From Iris pallida (lineage: Eukaryota; Streptophyta; Magnoliopsida; Asparagales; Iridaceae), in the NCBI GenBank assembly GCA_029216955.1, contig JANAVB010016199.1, positions 15,758,322-15,822,321 of the forward strand: 64,000 bases of DNA, read 5' to 3'. Both the position numbers and the translations under genes were made by a program. Of the stretch, positions 33,438 to 46,620 are shown one piece after another. Under the pieces are notes generated by a model, which did not search any database, was not told the DNA's origin, and saw nothing but the letters and a program-made list of their open reading frames with translations. Every line of letters begins with the position of its first letter. Positions within the stretch are counted from its first letter, which is position 1.

Positions 33438-33639
33438 AAGGACGGGAAAAGGAGGACACGTGGGCCAATGACCGCCTCATAAAAAGTGAAACCGACTCCT
33501 TGGGTTTCGTCTCCAAGATTCACCCGGGGCGTAAAATCCGAAAGATTTAATGAGCTGACCCTTGGGATTCTCCCCTACAAAAACGGCGCTGAAACGAATT
33601 TGAGGCAATTAAAGACCCGCACACGTGGCGAGAAGCTAT

Positions 33640-33735
33640 GCGGCTGAACAGTCCCCTGCGGCTGAACCATCCACGCGGCTGAACAATCTATGCGGTCAAG
33701 ATCTCTATGCGGTCAGGGTTTCATATGCGGCTAGA
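33640..33735 (+). repeat. GCGGCT/GCGGTC motif cluster next to the polypurine tract
   Basis: Words such as TATGCGGCTGAACAG, CTGCGGCTGAACC, CGCGGCTGAACA and TATGCGGTCA follow one another between the antisense promoter and the 3' LTR. Confidence 0.8.
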
Positions 33736-33788
33736 AGAACACAGCCATGCTTCTTATTCAAAGTATTTCAATTTTGCAAATTGAAAAC

Positions 33789-33802
33789 TTTGAAGGGGGT
33801 AT
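33789..33802 (+). promoter_or_regulatory. Polypurine tract of the Tat-like element
   Basis: TTTGAAGGGGGTAT directly precedes the 3' LTR. This is the usual plus-strand primer position. Confidence 0.8.
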
Positions 33803-35292
33803 TGTAGAAGCATGAAAAATATTAAAGAAAATAACCCATGCGGCCAAAGAAACCCATGCGGCTCAGAAAGCTCATACGGCTCGGAGAGTCATGCGGCATA
33901 AGGTACTTTGCGGCCCAAGACATCCCATGCGGCTCAGAAGACACGTGGCGGGACAGCCCTCTCCTCTGCCCTCTCGCATTAATTGTTTGACGGCTGACAA
34001 CTCTGAAAAAGTGATAACCCTGACACAAAAAGAAGTAATTATGACTCTGTCATAATGACAGACTTCTAGGGAAGAGAAAAGAGATCTCTGACACAAATCC
34101 TTCGAGAGCCATAAAGATGCCACGTGGCTTTGCCACGTGGGTGTTCGTATGCGGCTCGAGCAAAGACTTCTCATGCGGTTCAGAATGGAGCTGTCCTATG
34201 TAGCTCAGGCCGAGACAGCCTCATGCGGCTCGAGCAAAGACTTCTCATGCGGTTCAGAATGGAGCCGTCCTATGCGGCTCAGGCCGAGACAGCCTCATGC
34301 GGCTCGAGCAAAGACTTCTCATGCGGTTCAGAATGGAGCCGTCCTATGTGGCTCAGGCCGAGACCGCCTCATGCGGCTCGAGCAAAGACTTCTCATGCGG
34401 TTCAAGAGGACCATTTCCATGCGGCTCAGGCGGATGTATCCCTATGCGGCTCGCAATGATCACCTCCATGAGAGGGCCACTGCCCAGGCAGTCCTGACAC
34501 ATGGCCCTAACCATATGCGGCCTAAAATCATATACGGCTCACTCGTCATGCGGTTCAGATCCCCCCAATGGCTCCTAGGATACGTGTCCTAAGCCGATCA
34601 ATTCCTCAGATTTATTACAATCAAAGATGGGGTCAAATCCCAAAAATCTGGGACACGTGGCAGGAGAATAAATCTAATTTATTTGCAGACATCAGAAGAC
34701 CATTATGAGGAAGATTTGTTCCAATCAGCATTAATTGCTGATGGGATTTGGTGTAATCTACACTCAATGGCTCGGATTCGTCGCAATCAAAAGCGAACGA
34801 CCTAGATTGACTAATCCACAGGCCGCCGCCATCTCCATGAAGCAATCATTCGCAACCCTAATGAGGAGGTCACACTATTATAAATAGCAAGGTGCCATTC
34901 CCTTGTAAAGATATATACGGTCAGAGAGAGATACGGATATACAGGGAGACTCCCCCAATAATCAGAGAAAAAAATACGCAGAGAGAGAGAGAGAGAGAGA
35001 GAGAAGCCAGAAGAGTAATAGAGGGAGAACAAGAGCATTTCTTCATCAACGCCAACCATCTCTTCGCAGGAGCCAAGGCTGCATACCGATCGTTCAAGGA
35101 GTAAGGCAAGGCTGCCGTCGCCTTCTCGAGCCTCTATCGTCACCCCCCAGAATCTAAAATAAACAATTGTACTTAGACTGCTGTACCTAGGTTTTCGTCC
35201 CTAGACTTTCTTTGTACAAGTGAGTTTGTAACGTGAAGTAAAAGTCCGGTCCTCCGATAATTGTTCTGTTCTTTTATATTTCATGGCAAACA
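33803..35292 (+). repeat. 3' LTR (1490 bp) of the Tat-like element
   Basis: Near-identical to 26646-28131, with scattered substitutions and a few indels (for example longer GA run at 34980-35003). Followed by the target copy CCTGG. Confidence 0.92.
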
Positions 35293-35297
35293 CCTGG

Positions 35298-38200
35298 CTC
35301 CACTGAACCCAACCCCAGCTCCATGTTACCCTCCATCATGACACTCTCACCCTCATTGCCCTTAAAAAATATATTAATACCTAGTATATCCATTCAAATA
35401 ATTTAATGTACAGTCAAATGATTAATTCCTTAAAGGGATAACCTATTTTTTCCCTATATTAAATCCTAGCCATTGGATTCTCTCTATCAATCCCAACCCC
35501 TCTATTCTTACATGGCAAAACACTCACTCCCATAAACCCTTTGGCCGGCCCTAGCTTTTAGAAATTTCCTTTTCTCTCTCTACTTTATCTCTCATATTAA
35601 TTATCACTCTTTCTCTCTTCACTCAATTAATTTCAGTACCTCATCTCTCTCCCTCCCTTTCTTCTTCACGAGCAGCCCCCATGCCGAGCTCCTTCAAGAG
35701 CAGCCATCCCCCATGGCCGGCGGTGCCTCAGCCTTCCTCCTTCTCCCGAACCACCTCATCCCAGCCCCTCATAGCCGACCTCCTCCATCACCCCACCGCA
35801 CTCTCCACCACCATCATCATTCCTCCACCACCACCTTCAACCACCGAACTACCATTACCAATACCACCGTGACCACCACCCTCGACCCACCGTCGAGCAT
35901 CGTACTATCGCGCGCCTAGTTGGCCGGCAACCACGGCCAACAGCAGCAGCTGCAACTGCAGCTTAAACAGCCGTGTGCCCCTGGCCGGCAGTACAGCGTC
36001 GCCGCCGCCGGCGTGGCCGCCGTGGCCGGCCCCCCTTGGCCGGAAGCACACCCCCAGGCAGGCCCCGTGGCCTTCGCTCCTCTCTTCGACGTGTATCGGA
36101 GGCGATCCGTGCATTTGGCACGGATTCCCGTCGTGACGAGCCCGGAAATGAAGTTGAAACGGTATTTTGTCGCAGCGACTTCGTGCACGATTTTTAAGAA
36201 ATCCGACCGTTGGATCGGCAATTTCTTCGCTCCGTCACAATCTCGGTATATCCATCTTCACTTCCCTCAATTTTTACACGTTAATTTTATCGTTTGATAC
36301 ATCAAAACTGGCAACCAAGTTGACCGTTTAAATTGTATAATTTTTGGACAGTTTTGTGGAGCCAACTTCGTCGGCTCGTACCTCCTCCACCGCAGCTCCA
36401 TTTGGCGTACTACCAGTTTCTTTGCATAGTTGGTATAACCCTCTTTCTACCCCTCCAGTTTCGTTTCATTGTGAGCTTGTTTGATTGGTTGAATTCGACG
36501 CCAAAGTTGGTCGTCTGAATTCGTAATTTTCAACTTGTAAAATTCTATTTTTGAACACGGGACTCCAGATTTCATTTCTGACACCACCAGTAGACTCATG
36601 GCATCATTCTGGCACATTTTTATATATAATTTGTTAGATTTGGAGGACATGGACCCTGACATGCATTTCGGTGCAAAGTGGGACCCACAGTCTGGGTCAA
36701 CAGGACTTTTTGACGCCGGCTCATCGGAATTCAATTCCGGATATACCGTTGAGTTCGTATCGTCATTCTGGACTCGTGACATATAATTTGCTAGGTTTTA
36801 GTGGATAATAGTTCTGGCACGTATTTCCGTACAAATCGGATACCAATATCAGGGTCAACGGGTCATTTTGAGTTCGGCTCATCGAAATCCAATTCCGGAT
36901 ACACCGTTGAGTTCGTATCATCATTCTGGACTCGTTAACATATAATTTGCTGAGTTTTGAGAACATTGGCTCCGGCACGCATTTTCGTGCAAAGCAGAAT
37001 TCTAATGTTCTGGTCAATGGACCAAATTGAGATCGGGTCAACGGAATCCAATTCTGGATATACCGTTGGGTTCGTATCGTCATTCTGGTTTTGTGGACAT
37101 ATAATTTGTTATATTTTGTAGACTTATTTTCTTGCACGTTTTTTGGTACAAAACGGCTCCGACACGGATACCGTTTTTGACCCAAAATTACCTTTTTGCC
37201 CTTGTGTCCAAACTGGGCCGATGGATAGGCTATCCTAGCTAATTTGACAATTCTGGACACGTTGACGATGTTTATTTCATCGTCCGACAATGTTTGTTGC
37301 TATTTTCTCAATGTATCACCAATTATTATAATTAATTCTTATAATGTTTGTATTTCGGGATTAGTACAACGAAACTGAGATCGGTCGATTCCAGTGATCT
37401 CACAATGACAAGATGAACACGTGGATCACTACAATAAGATTATTAACCTTGCCGTTGATCATATTATCTCAATTTGCGTGTCGTAAGTTCGATGTACGAA
37501 TAACGAAGTACAACTTTATATCTTTAATAATTAGACTAGAATTGACCCTGTTTAACCAGAGTTGACCAGTTGACCAAAAATCAACTGTAAGTCAACACTT
37601 GACCTAGTTTGACTAGACTGTTGATCAGAGTTGACCAGTTGACCAAAAGTCAACTGTAAGTCAACACTTGATCTAGTTTGACTGGATTGTTGACCAGAGT
37701 TGACCTAGAGTTGACTTGACTTAGAAGAGACTACAATAATGTAGATTGCTTGTAGAGATTCATTTATTACAACTTGAACACCTTGTAACCTGTGTTGCTC
37801 TAAATATGACTCTGTGACTTCAGTTTGGACCTCTATACCTATCAGCTGTTAAGGTTATCAGGCGAGTACATTCTTTGACCGTTTCATACTTGATAGGATT
37901 TACATTTACGCTCTAGATTACTTTACTTGATGCTGTCACGATGTTAACACGGATTGGTATTATATGGATCCCTTTATGAGATGTTATCCCCCTCGGGAGC
38001 ATCGGGTTACAGTATGTCATGTACGTTTCACTTTTATCATGTACTCTGGTGCTTTTACTATTTATGTGCACTCTCGTGATTCATGTACTCTCATGTTCAT
38101 GGAGCCCCCATGTTTACATTCATGTGCACCCATTTATGGGCCCCCATGTGATATCATGTGCAATAACATAACCTGTCTGGATCCTTGTATATTGATTGGG

Positions 38201-38945
38201 GTACGGGGGAGTATAAATAGTCATGTGGACAATTTCCAAAGTAGTGTAGCCATGTACAACCTTTCATGTTTAATATCAAGCCGTTCACATGTCTAGCTTG
38301 TACTCTAAATCACTAGTTCACTATAGCTCTTTACTTATAGTAGATATTTTATTACAGTCTTCTCTTTTACTCATGTATATTCTCAGCGTTTTATGTATCT
38401 TACTCTATTGTATATTTATATATCCTGTCATATTATGAACCGCGTGAGATGTATTGTGCTCGCTCCCGTCCTGACTGGACCTGTTGAAAATTTTACAGAG
38501 GATGATGAGGAACCCAGTACCACTTACCATGGGACTACCTTAGAGGATTTTTGTGACCTGGATCTCCAGCAGGATCCCTTAGCAATGGATGTCACAGCAT
38601 TAGTTTAGATTAGTGATTTTCAGTTGTATTTGTTCTCTATGGATTACTGTATTTGAGTTTTGAGATATTTTCTGGATTGTGTTATCTTAGACACTTAGAC
38701 TTCTCTGGTTGTATCTCTGCGGATCTTATTTCATTTTCATATCTGTCTATCTATCTTATCATCCTGCCTTAGATATGATTGAGACTGTATTCTGCTATGT
38801 CACCTCCATTCGGAGTGTATATACTGTACAGGTACCTTTATATTGTTAGATGATTGACCTAGAACAACGTTCTACCGCCGACACTGCGACGTAGGCTGGA
38901 CGTACCCACTTCTCGTACCCTTACTCTAGGGTGCGGATCGTGACA
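35298..38945 (+). repeat. LARD1 LTR copy 2, part after the inserted element
   Basis: Resumes with CTCCACTGAACCC exactly where LTR copy 1 has it, and ends GGATCGTGACA. Net LTR length without the insertion is about 4359 bp. It contains copies of the leader ORF (35681-35872), the 165-bp repeats and the TTGAC cluster. Confidence 0.9.
37541..37720 (+). promoter_or_regulatory. Dense TTGAC (W-box core) cluster, LTR copy 2
   Basis: Counterpart of 22121-22300. Most TTGAC cores are kept; a few are changed to TTGATC. Confidence 0.5.
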
Positions 38946-40521
38946 CATTTTTAGTGGTGGCCCATGCAGGTCGAGTTTATGTAGTGGTATTCAAACTAGA
39001 GTATCACTACAGCCTGCAGTAGGATTAGGATATTTTTGAAGGTACTCAATCACAGTTAGGATTACTTGAGAGATTCCTGGGACGACCCTTGAGAATCTTA
39101 TTTAAACTTTAATTTGAAATCATTTCCCTTGTTTGTTGCTCTCACTCCTTGATTATTGAATTTGATTTTGTTGGATCGTTGTTGATTTTGATTTTTCTAT
39201 CGAGATGAATTTTATGGCCTGAGTTACGATATTTTTTGATAACATATGTTGACGGGAATACAGGGATGGTAAAACGTCTATTTGATTATGGAACCTGTAG
39301 TTTATCGCAGCCATATTAGCTGGTGTGGCGGAAACATAGGGACCTGACTTCGGATGTACGTATCTTGGTTATGAGATTTGGAATTTCTCGCAGCTATACT
39401 AGTCGACATAGCAAGATTTCCAGACGACATGATTGTATAGGTGCATACCCCAGTTATGGAATCTATCGTTTATCGCAGCCTTGCTTACTGGCATGGCGAG
39501 GACTCTGAGTAACATGATTTTGGACAGACGCGTATGATTATCAGATTGTATCTTGAGAAGGTTTTTAAACATATCATCTCTATCGTACCATTCTGTTGTT
39601 ATAAATTGTATTCCATCATCAAATAACTTAGGAGTATGAGTATGAGTAGGAGTAGCTTTAGTTGTTATTATAAATCTAGTGTAACTTCTTGCTATGAATT
39701 TTTTTCCTAATACAATGAATCGATGATTTTTGCTAGACCTTAACTTGGATTTGATATTATAGCTCTGGTTTCAAAATGGTTTCTTTTTTTAAACAGATAA
39801 GCCGAACATATTTTATCATTATTTCCTTCTTGCCATTATTTTTTGTATTACCTTAAAATATATATATATATATAGTGGACACAGATACTTGTCTGACACG
39901 TATGCATGCTACACTTGATTACCAACCTATCTAAATGCATATTAATATGTTTGATGTTAATTTCTCAAAATTCCAATATTTCTAATATAGTACAGTATCA
40001 GTGACTAGTTCTCTGTTTTCCAGATTAAATTCATAAATTAAATATAAATTTCATGTTATTAGTCGTTGTTTACATCACTGCACATGTTTGTTATATACAG
40101 GGTTTCAAGTTTTAAAGAAATTGGTTGAGTTTTGTGTTTGAATTTGTCAAATCTGAGACTGTGTGCATATTAACCCTTTAAGCCTGAATTCTAAGTGATT
40201 AGTCAATTTGTAGTTTTTTTAAATGTAATATTTTGAGCCGTATACATTGTTGTATGTAGGGATATAATGTTAGGTTTCATACTCTTACATGTTAGGTTGT
40301 GGTTGTGGTAAACGTTGGGTTGGTTTTGATGTTCGAATTTGTCCAAAATCCTGAAAACTGAATACATATTAACATTTTTACATTGCTTTCAAATGTGTAG
40401 TTCAATTTCGGATTAATATGTAATGTTGAACTAAACTGATTGATTGATCCCTTTATTTCAAGTTTTAACCCATGTACACTTGGCACTCTACACTAATGTT
40501 CACAACTGCCATGTTCATAAA

Positions 40522-40574
<53 letters not shown>

Positions 40575-41334
40575 TATGCATACATGTTATAATGTATAGA
40601 TACATAATTAAATCTCTACCTCTCTATACATATAGATATACATATATATATGGTTAACCACGCATGTTATGAGTAAATAGCTTGTGCCTTGTAGACTGTT
40701 TAACCAATATGCCATGAATAGTGTAACTTGATAGCTATTGTTTTGAGACCCAAATCCTCCTATACACTTTCATGTATATTTCACACACACAAGCCTACTA
40801 TCTAACCATATGAACATGTCCACATACATCCATACACACACTAACCATATAACCTTTACATAATGTTAGCTTTTCCCTCTCTAATACTCTCTCTTTCTAT
40901 ATATATTATATTGTGATTGGATTCAATGCTATTGACTTTCGTTCCTTAAACTTTTGGTTTTGATATTTCTTAAATAGTACCCCTTTATAGATGATTAGTA
41001 GTTATCTTATTTTATTTTTGATAATTACCAGTTTTCATATATGATGGTAGACTTCCTTACAGCCTTGATGATTGTTGTTTTTGTAACTTTTCTAATTCAA
41101 CACCCTTGATTGCTTGTATGTTTTGATATCCTATGATTGTTTTGGTCTAGTGTGACTAGTATACCTAGATGAGACTTTCATTACCACCGTATGCCATGAC
41201 CCTGTATGCCGTCCTTTTAAATTGTATGATTGATTAAGTTTTGAGACTTTGATTGTGGGGGTTTGACCTAGAAGGGTAGGAACATTTTAATTTCGAGGAC
41301 GAAATTTTTATAAGGTGGGTAGGATGTAAGCACC
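38946..41334 (+). mobile_element. LARD1 internal region 2, non-coding
   Basis: Collinear with internal region 1, with a TGGTGGCCCATGCAGGTC motif 9 nt in, a shorter (TA)n tract (about 40524-40571) and the same polypurine end. No protein domain. Confidence 0.85.
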
Positions 41335-44300
41335 CTGAATTTCGGGTTGATTTTTAAAATTTTATGATTTAATTATTTTCAATATATATTACTATTTGAT
41401 TATTATTTGATTTAATGTACTTTTCCGTGCCTTTGATATTTGGAGTATCAGGGATGTTCATCTCTGGAAACCTTCTTCACGAGTTTTGTAGTGGACAGGA
41501 TTACCTTCATGATGGTATATAATGTCCCATCCAAACTTATTCTCTTATACTTTTTTTGCTTCACACAACTTCGGGTCGATTTAGACCATTTGATCATTAA
41601 TTAATTTTCCCACTCTTTTCCTTGATCATTATTAGCACGTTGCCGTGACTTTTAATTTAGGAGCACAAGGCTAGTCATTTTCTTGAAACCAACTTCTCAT
41701 GCATGATCTACTCGAGACGCTCTTCACTCATGACCTTCGTGTCCCACTCAGACACACCATCTTGTGCTCTATTTGCTTCACACAACTTTTCTGACACGTG
41801 ACCCGATTTGATTTCACCCCACGGTGTCACATTTATTTTTCGACTTGAATTGTGGATACCCTGTCGACCCAAACCTGACAACCCCAAATATGGACATGGT
41901 CCACATTGAGCCTACTACCCGCATGACACTTGTGTCCCATTTATTTGAGCCTCCACATGCTACTTATTTATCCATGATCATAAACACCTAAAAATAATTT
42001 ATTTATTGCACCTAGTCCATTTTGTCCCAACCCGGCTCCACTGAACCCAACCCCAGCTCCATGTTACCCTCCATCGTGGCACTCTCACCCTCATTGTCCT
42101 TAAAAAAAATATTAATACCTAGTATATCCATTCAAATAATTTAATGTACAGTCAAATGATTAATTCCTTAAAGGGATAACCTATTTTTCCCTATATTAAA
42201 TCCTAGCCATTGGATTCTCTCTATCAATCCCAACCCCTCTATTCCTACATGGCAAAACACTCACTCCCATAAACCCTTTGGCCGGCCCTAGCTTTTAGAA
42301 ATTTTCTTTTCTCTCTCTACTTTATCTCTCACATTAATTATCACTCTTTCTCTCTCTTCCTTCTCTCTTCACTCAATTAATTTCAGTACCTCATCTCTCT
42401 CTCTCCCTTTCTTCTTCACGAGCAGCCCCCATGCCGAGCTTCTTCAAGAGCAGCCATCCCCCATGGCCGGCGGTGCCTCAGCCTTCCTCCTCCTCCCGAA
42501 CCACCTCATCCCAGCCCCTCATAGCCGGCCTCCTCCATCACCCCACCGCACTCTCCACCACCATCATCATTCCTCCACCACCACCTTCAACCACCGAACC
42601 ACCATTACCAACACCACCGTGACCACCACCCTCGACCCACCGTCGAGCACCGCACTGCCGCGCGCCTAGTTGGCCGGCAACCGCGGCCAACAGCAGCAGC
42701 TGCAACTGCAGCTTAAACAGCCGTGCGCCCCTGGCCGGCAGTGCAGCGTCGCCGCCGCCGGCTTGGCCACCGTAGCCGGCCCCCCTTGGCTGGAAGCACA
42801 CCCCCAAGCAGGCCCTGCGACCTTCGCTCCTCTCTTCGACGTATATCGGAGGCGATCCGTGCATTTGGCACGGATTTCCGTCGTGACGAGCCCGAAAACG
42901 AAGTTGAAACGGTATTTTGTCGCAGCGACTTCGCACACGATTTTTAAGAAATCCGACCGTTGGATCGGCAATTTCTTCGCTCCGTCACAATCTCGGTATA
43001 TCCGTCTTCACTCCCCTCAATTTTTGCCCGTTAATTTTATCGTTTAATACATCAAAACTGGCAACCAAGTTGACCGTTTAAATTGTATAATTTTTGGACA
43101 GTTTTACGGAGCCAACTTCGTCGGCTCGTACCTCCCCCACCGCAGCTCCATTTGGCTTGCTACCAGTTTCTATATACAGTTGGTATAGCCCTCTTTCTAC
43201 CCCTCCAGTTTTGTTTCATTGTGAGCTTGTTTGATTGGTTGAATTCGACGCCAAACTTGGTCGTCTGAATTCGTAATTTTTAACTTATAAAATTCTATTT
43301 TTGAACACGGGACTCCAGATTTCATTTCTGACACCACCAGTAGACTCGTGGTGTCGTTCTGGCACATTTTTATATATAATTTGTTAGATTTGGAGGACAT
43401 GGGCCCTGACATGCATTTCGGTGCAAAGCGGGACCCACAGTCCGGGTCAACGGGACTTTTTGACGTCGGCTCATCGGAATCCAATTTCGGATATACCGTT
43501 GAGTTCGTATCGTCATTCTGGACTCGTGACATATAATTTTCTAGGTTTTAGTGGACAATAGTTCTGGTACGTATTTCCGTGCAAATCGGATACCAATATC
43601 CGGGTCAACGGGTCATTTTGAGTTCGGCTCATCGAAATCCAATTCCAGATATACCGTTGAGTTCGTATCATCATTCTGGACTCGTTGACATATAATTTGC
43701 TGAGTTTTGAGAACATTGGCTCCGACACGCATTTTCGTGCAAAGTAGAATTCTAATGTTCTGGTCAACGGACCAAATTGAGATCGGGTCAACGGAATCCA
43801 ATTCTGGATATATCGTTGGGTTCGTATCGTCAATCTGGTTTTGTGGACATATAATTTGTTATATTTTGTAGACTTGTTTTTTTGCACATTTTTGGGTACA
43901 AAACGGCTCCGACACGGATACCGTTTTTGACCCAAAATTACCTTTTTGCCCTTGTGTCCAAACTGGGCCGATGGGTAGGCTATCCTAGCTAATTTGATAA
44001 TTCTGGACACGTTGACGATGTTTATTTCATCGTTCGATAATATTTGTTGCTATTTTCTCTATGTATCACCAATTATTATAATTAATTCTTATAATGTTTG
44101 TATTTCGGGATTAGTACAACGAAACTGAGATCGGTCGATTCCAGTGATCTCACATTGACAAGATGAACACGTGGATCACTACAATAAGATTATTAATCTT
44201 ACCGTTGATCATCTTATCTCGATTTGCGTGTCGTAAGTTCGATGTACGAATAACGAAGTACAACTTTATATCTTTAATAATTAGACTAGAATTGACCCTG

Positions 44301-45695
44301 TTTAACCAGAGTTGACCAGTTGACCAAAAATTAACTGTAAGTCAACACTTGACCTAGTTTGACTAGATTATTGATCAGAGTTGACCAGTTGACCAAAAGT
44401 CAACTGTAAGTCAACACTTGATCTAGTTTGACTGGATTGTTGACCAGAGTTGACCTCGAGTTGACTTGACTTAGAAGAGCCTACAATAATGTAGATTGCT
44501 TGTAGAGATTCATTTATTACAACTTGAACACCTTGTAACCTGTGTTGCTCTAAATATGACTCTGTGGCTTCAGTTTGGACCTCTATACCTATCCGTTGTT
44601 AAGGTTATCAGGCGAGTACATTCTCTGACCGTTTCATACTTGATAGGATTTACATTTACGCTCTAGATTACTTTACTTGATGCTGTCACGATGTTAACAC
44701 GGATTGGTACTATATGGATCCCTTTATGAGGTGTTATCCCCCTCGGGAGCATCGGGTTACAGTATGTCATGTGCGTTTCACTTTCATCATGTACTCCGGT
44801 GCTTTTACTATTCATGTGCACTCTCGTGATTCATGTACTCTCATGTTCACGGAGCCCCCATGTTTACATTCATGTGCACCCATTTATGGGCCCCCATGTG
44901 ATATCATGTGCAATAACATAACTTGTCTGGATCCTTGTATATTGATTGGGGTACGGAGGAGTATAAATAGTCATGTGGACAATTTCCAAAGTAGTGTAGC
45001 CATGTACAACCTCTCATGTTTAATATCAAGCCGTTCACATGTCTAGCTTGTACTCTAAATCACTAGTTCACTATAGCTCTTTACTTATAGTAGATATTTT
45101 ATTACAGTCTCCTCTTTTACTCATGTATATTCTCAGCGTTTCATGTATCTTACTCTATTGTATATTTATATATCCTGTCGTATTATAAACCGCGTGAGAT
45201 GTATTATGCTCGCTCCCGTCCTGACTGGACCTGTTGAAAATTTTACAGAGGATGATGAGGAACCCAGTACCACTTACCATGGGACTACCTTAGAGGATTT
45301 TTGTGACCTGGATCTCCAGCAGGATCCCTTAGCAGTGGATGTCACACCATTAGTTTAGATTAGTGATTTTCAGTTGTATTTATTCTCTATGGATTACTGT
45401 ATTTGAGTTTTTAGATATTTTCTGGATTGTGTTATCTTAGACACTTAGACTTCTCTGGTTGTATCTTTGCAGATCTTATTTCATTTTCATATCTGTCTAT
45501 CTATCTTATCATCCTGCCTTAGATATGATTGAGACTGTATTCTGTTATGTCACCTCCATTCGGAGTGTATATACTGTACAGGTACCTTTATATTATTAGA
45601 TGATTGACTTAGGACAGCGTTCTATATCCGACACTGCGGCGTAGGCTGGATGTACCCACTTCTCGTGCCCTTACTCTAGGGTGCGGATCGTGACA
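41335..45695 (+). repeat. LARD1 LTR copy 3 (4361 bp)
   Basis: Starts TGTAAGCACCCTG, ends GGATCGTGACA. It is uninterrupted and closer to copy 2 than to copy 1 in several indels (for example the missing CATCGCTGAAA before TTGACAAGAT). Confidence 0.9.
44291..44470 (+). promoter_or_regulatory. Dense TTGAC (W-box core) cluster, LTR copy 3
   Basis: Counterpart of 22121-22300 in the third LTR. Confidence 0.5.
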
Positions 45696-46534
45696 CATTT
45701 TTAGTGGTGGCCCATGCAGGTCGAGTTTATGTAGTGGTATTCAAAGTAGAGTATCACTACAGCCTGCAGTAGGATTAGGATATTTTGAAGGTACTCAATC
45801 ACAGTTAGGATTCCTTGAGAGATTCCTGGGACGACCCTTGAGAATCTTATTTAAACTTCAATTTGAAATCATTTCCCTTGTTTGTTGCTCTCACTCCTTG
45901 ATTATTGAATTTGATTTTGTTGGATCGTTGTTGATTTTGATTTTCCTATCGAGATGAATTTTATGGCCTGAGTTACGATATTTTTTGATAACATATGTTG
46001 ACGGCAATACAGGGATGGTAAAACGTCAACTTGATTATAGAACCTGTAGTTTATCGCAGCCATATTAGCTGGCGTGGCGGAAACATAGGGACTTGACTTC
46101 GGATGTACGTATCTTGGTTTTGAGATTTTGAATTTCTCGCAGCTATACTAGTCGACATAGCAAGATTTCCAAACGACATGCTTGTAGAGGTGCATACCCC
46201 AGTTATGGAATCTATCGTTTATCGCAGCCTTGCTTACTGGCATGGCGAGGACTCTGAGTAACATGATTTTGGACAGACGCGTATGATTATCAGATTGTAT
46301 CTTGAGAATGTTTTTAAACATATCATCTCTATCGTATCATTCTGTTGTTATAAATTGTATTCCATCATCAAATAACTTAGGAGTAGGAGTAGCTTTAGCT
46401 GTTATTATAAATCTAGTGTAACTTCTTGCTATAAATTTTTTTCCTAATATAATGAATCGATGATTTTTGCTAGACCTTAACTTGGATTTGATATTATAGC
46501 TTTGGTTTCAAAATGGTTCCTTCTTTTAAACAGA
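45696..46534 (+). mobile_element. LARD1 internal region 3, truncated
   Basis: Follows the other internal regions to about TCTTTTAAACAGA (46534) and then leaves homology. The remaining 1.5 kb and a right LTR end are missing. Confidence 0.85.
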
Positions 46535-46620
46535 ATAATGTTATTAATGAAAAAAATGAAAAAAGTACTAATATGTATAAAAAATGGTTCCATCTTTTAA
46601 ACAGAATAATGCTATCAATT
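46510..46620. repeat. Tandem duplication spanning the LARD1 truncation point
   Basis: AAAATGGTTCC.TCTTTTAAAC followed by AGAATAATG.TAT.AATG occurs at 46510-46549 and again at about 46581-46620. Because the repeat contains the breakpoint, the duplication happened after the truncation. Confidence 0.8.

Larger units (their letters stand above)
26646..35292 (+). mobile_element. Non-autonomous Tat/Ogre-like LTR retrotransposon carrying an antisense gene
   Basis: LTRs 26646-28131 and 33803-35292 both start TGTAGAAGCATG and end GGCAAACA. The flanks are CCCGG (26641-26645) and CCTGG (35293-35297), a 5-bp target duplication with one mismatch, and the host LTR resumes in register after it. The primer site TGGCGACTCTGCTGGA (28135-28150) is of the type found in Tat-lineage elements. 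The polypurine tract is TTTGAAGGGGGTAT (33789-33802). The 5.67-kb interior has no gag or pol. It holds short tandem repeats and one three-exon antisense gene. Any mobility would need proteins from an autonomous partner. Confidence 0.9.
19159..46534 (+). mobile_element. LARD1: tandem array of a large non-coding LTR retrotransposon
   Basis: Order: LTR (19159-23522), internal (23523-25934), LTR (25935-38945, split by another element), internal (38946-41334), LTR (41335-45695), partial internal (45696-46534). LTRs begin TGTRAGCACCCTGAATTTC and end GGRTCGTGACA. Each internal region ends with TTTCGAGGACGAAATTTT and a TAAGGTGGGTAGGA polypurine tract, the pattern seen in chromovirus (Tekay/Del-like) gypsy elements. 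No gag, protease, reverse transcriptase, RNase H or integrase could be found in either full internal region, so it fits the LARD class. Three LTRs alternating with internal regions imply unequal recombination. Confidence 0.9.

Noticed and set aside
36763..37290. 175-codon minus-strand frame, with relatives at 21461-21862 and 43513-44010
   Set aside because: It follows the roughly 165-bp LTR tandem repeats in antisense, has no known domain, and its length differs between copies.
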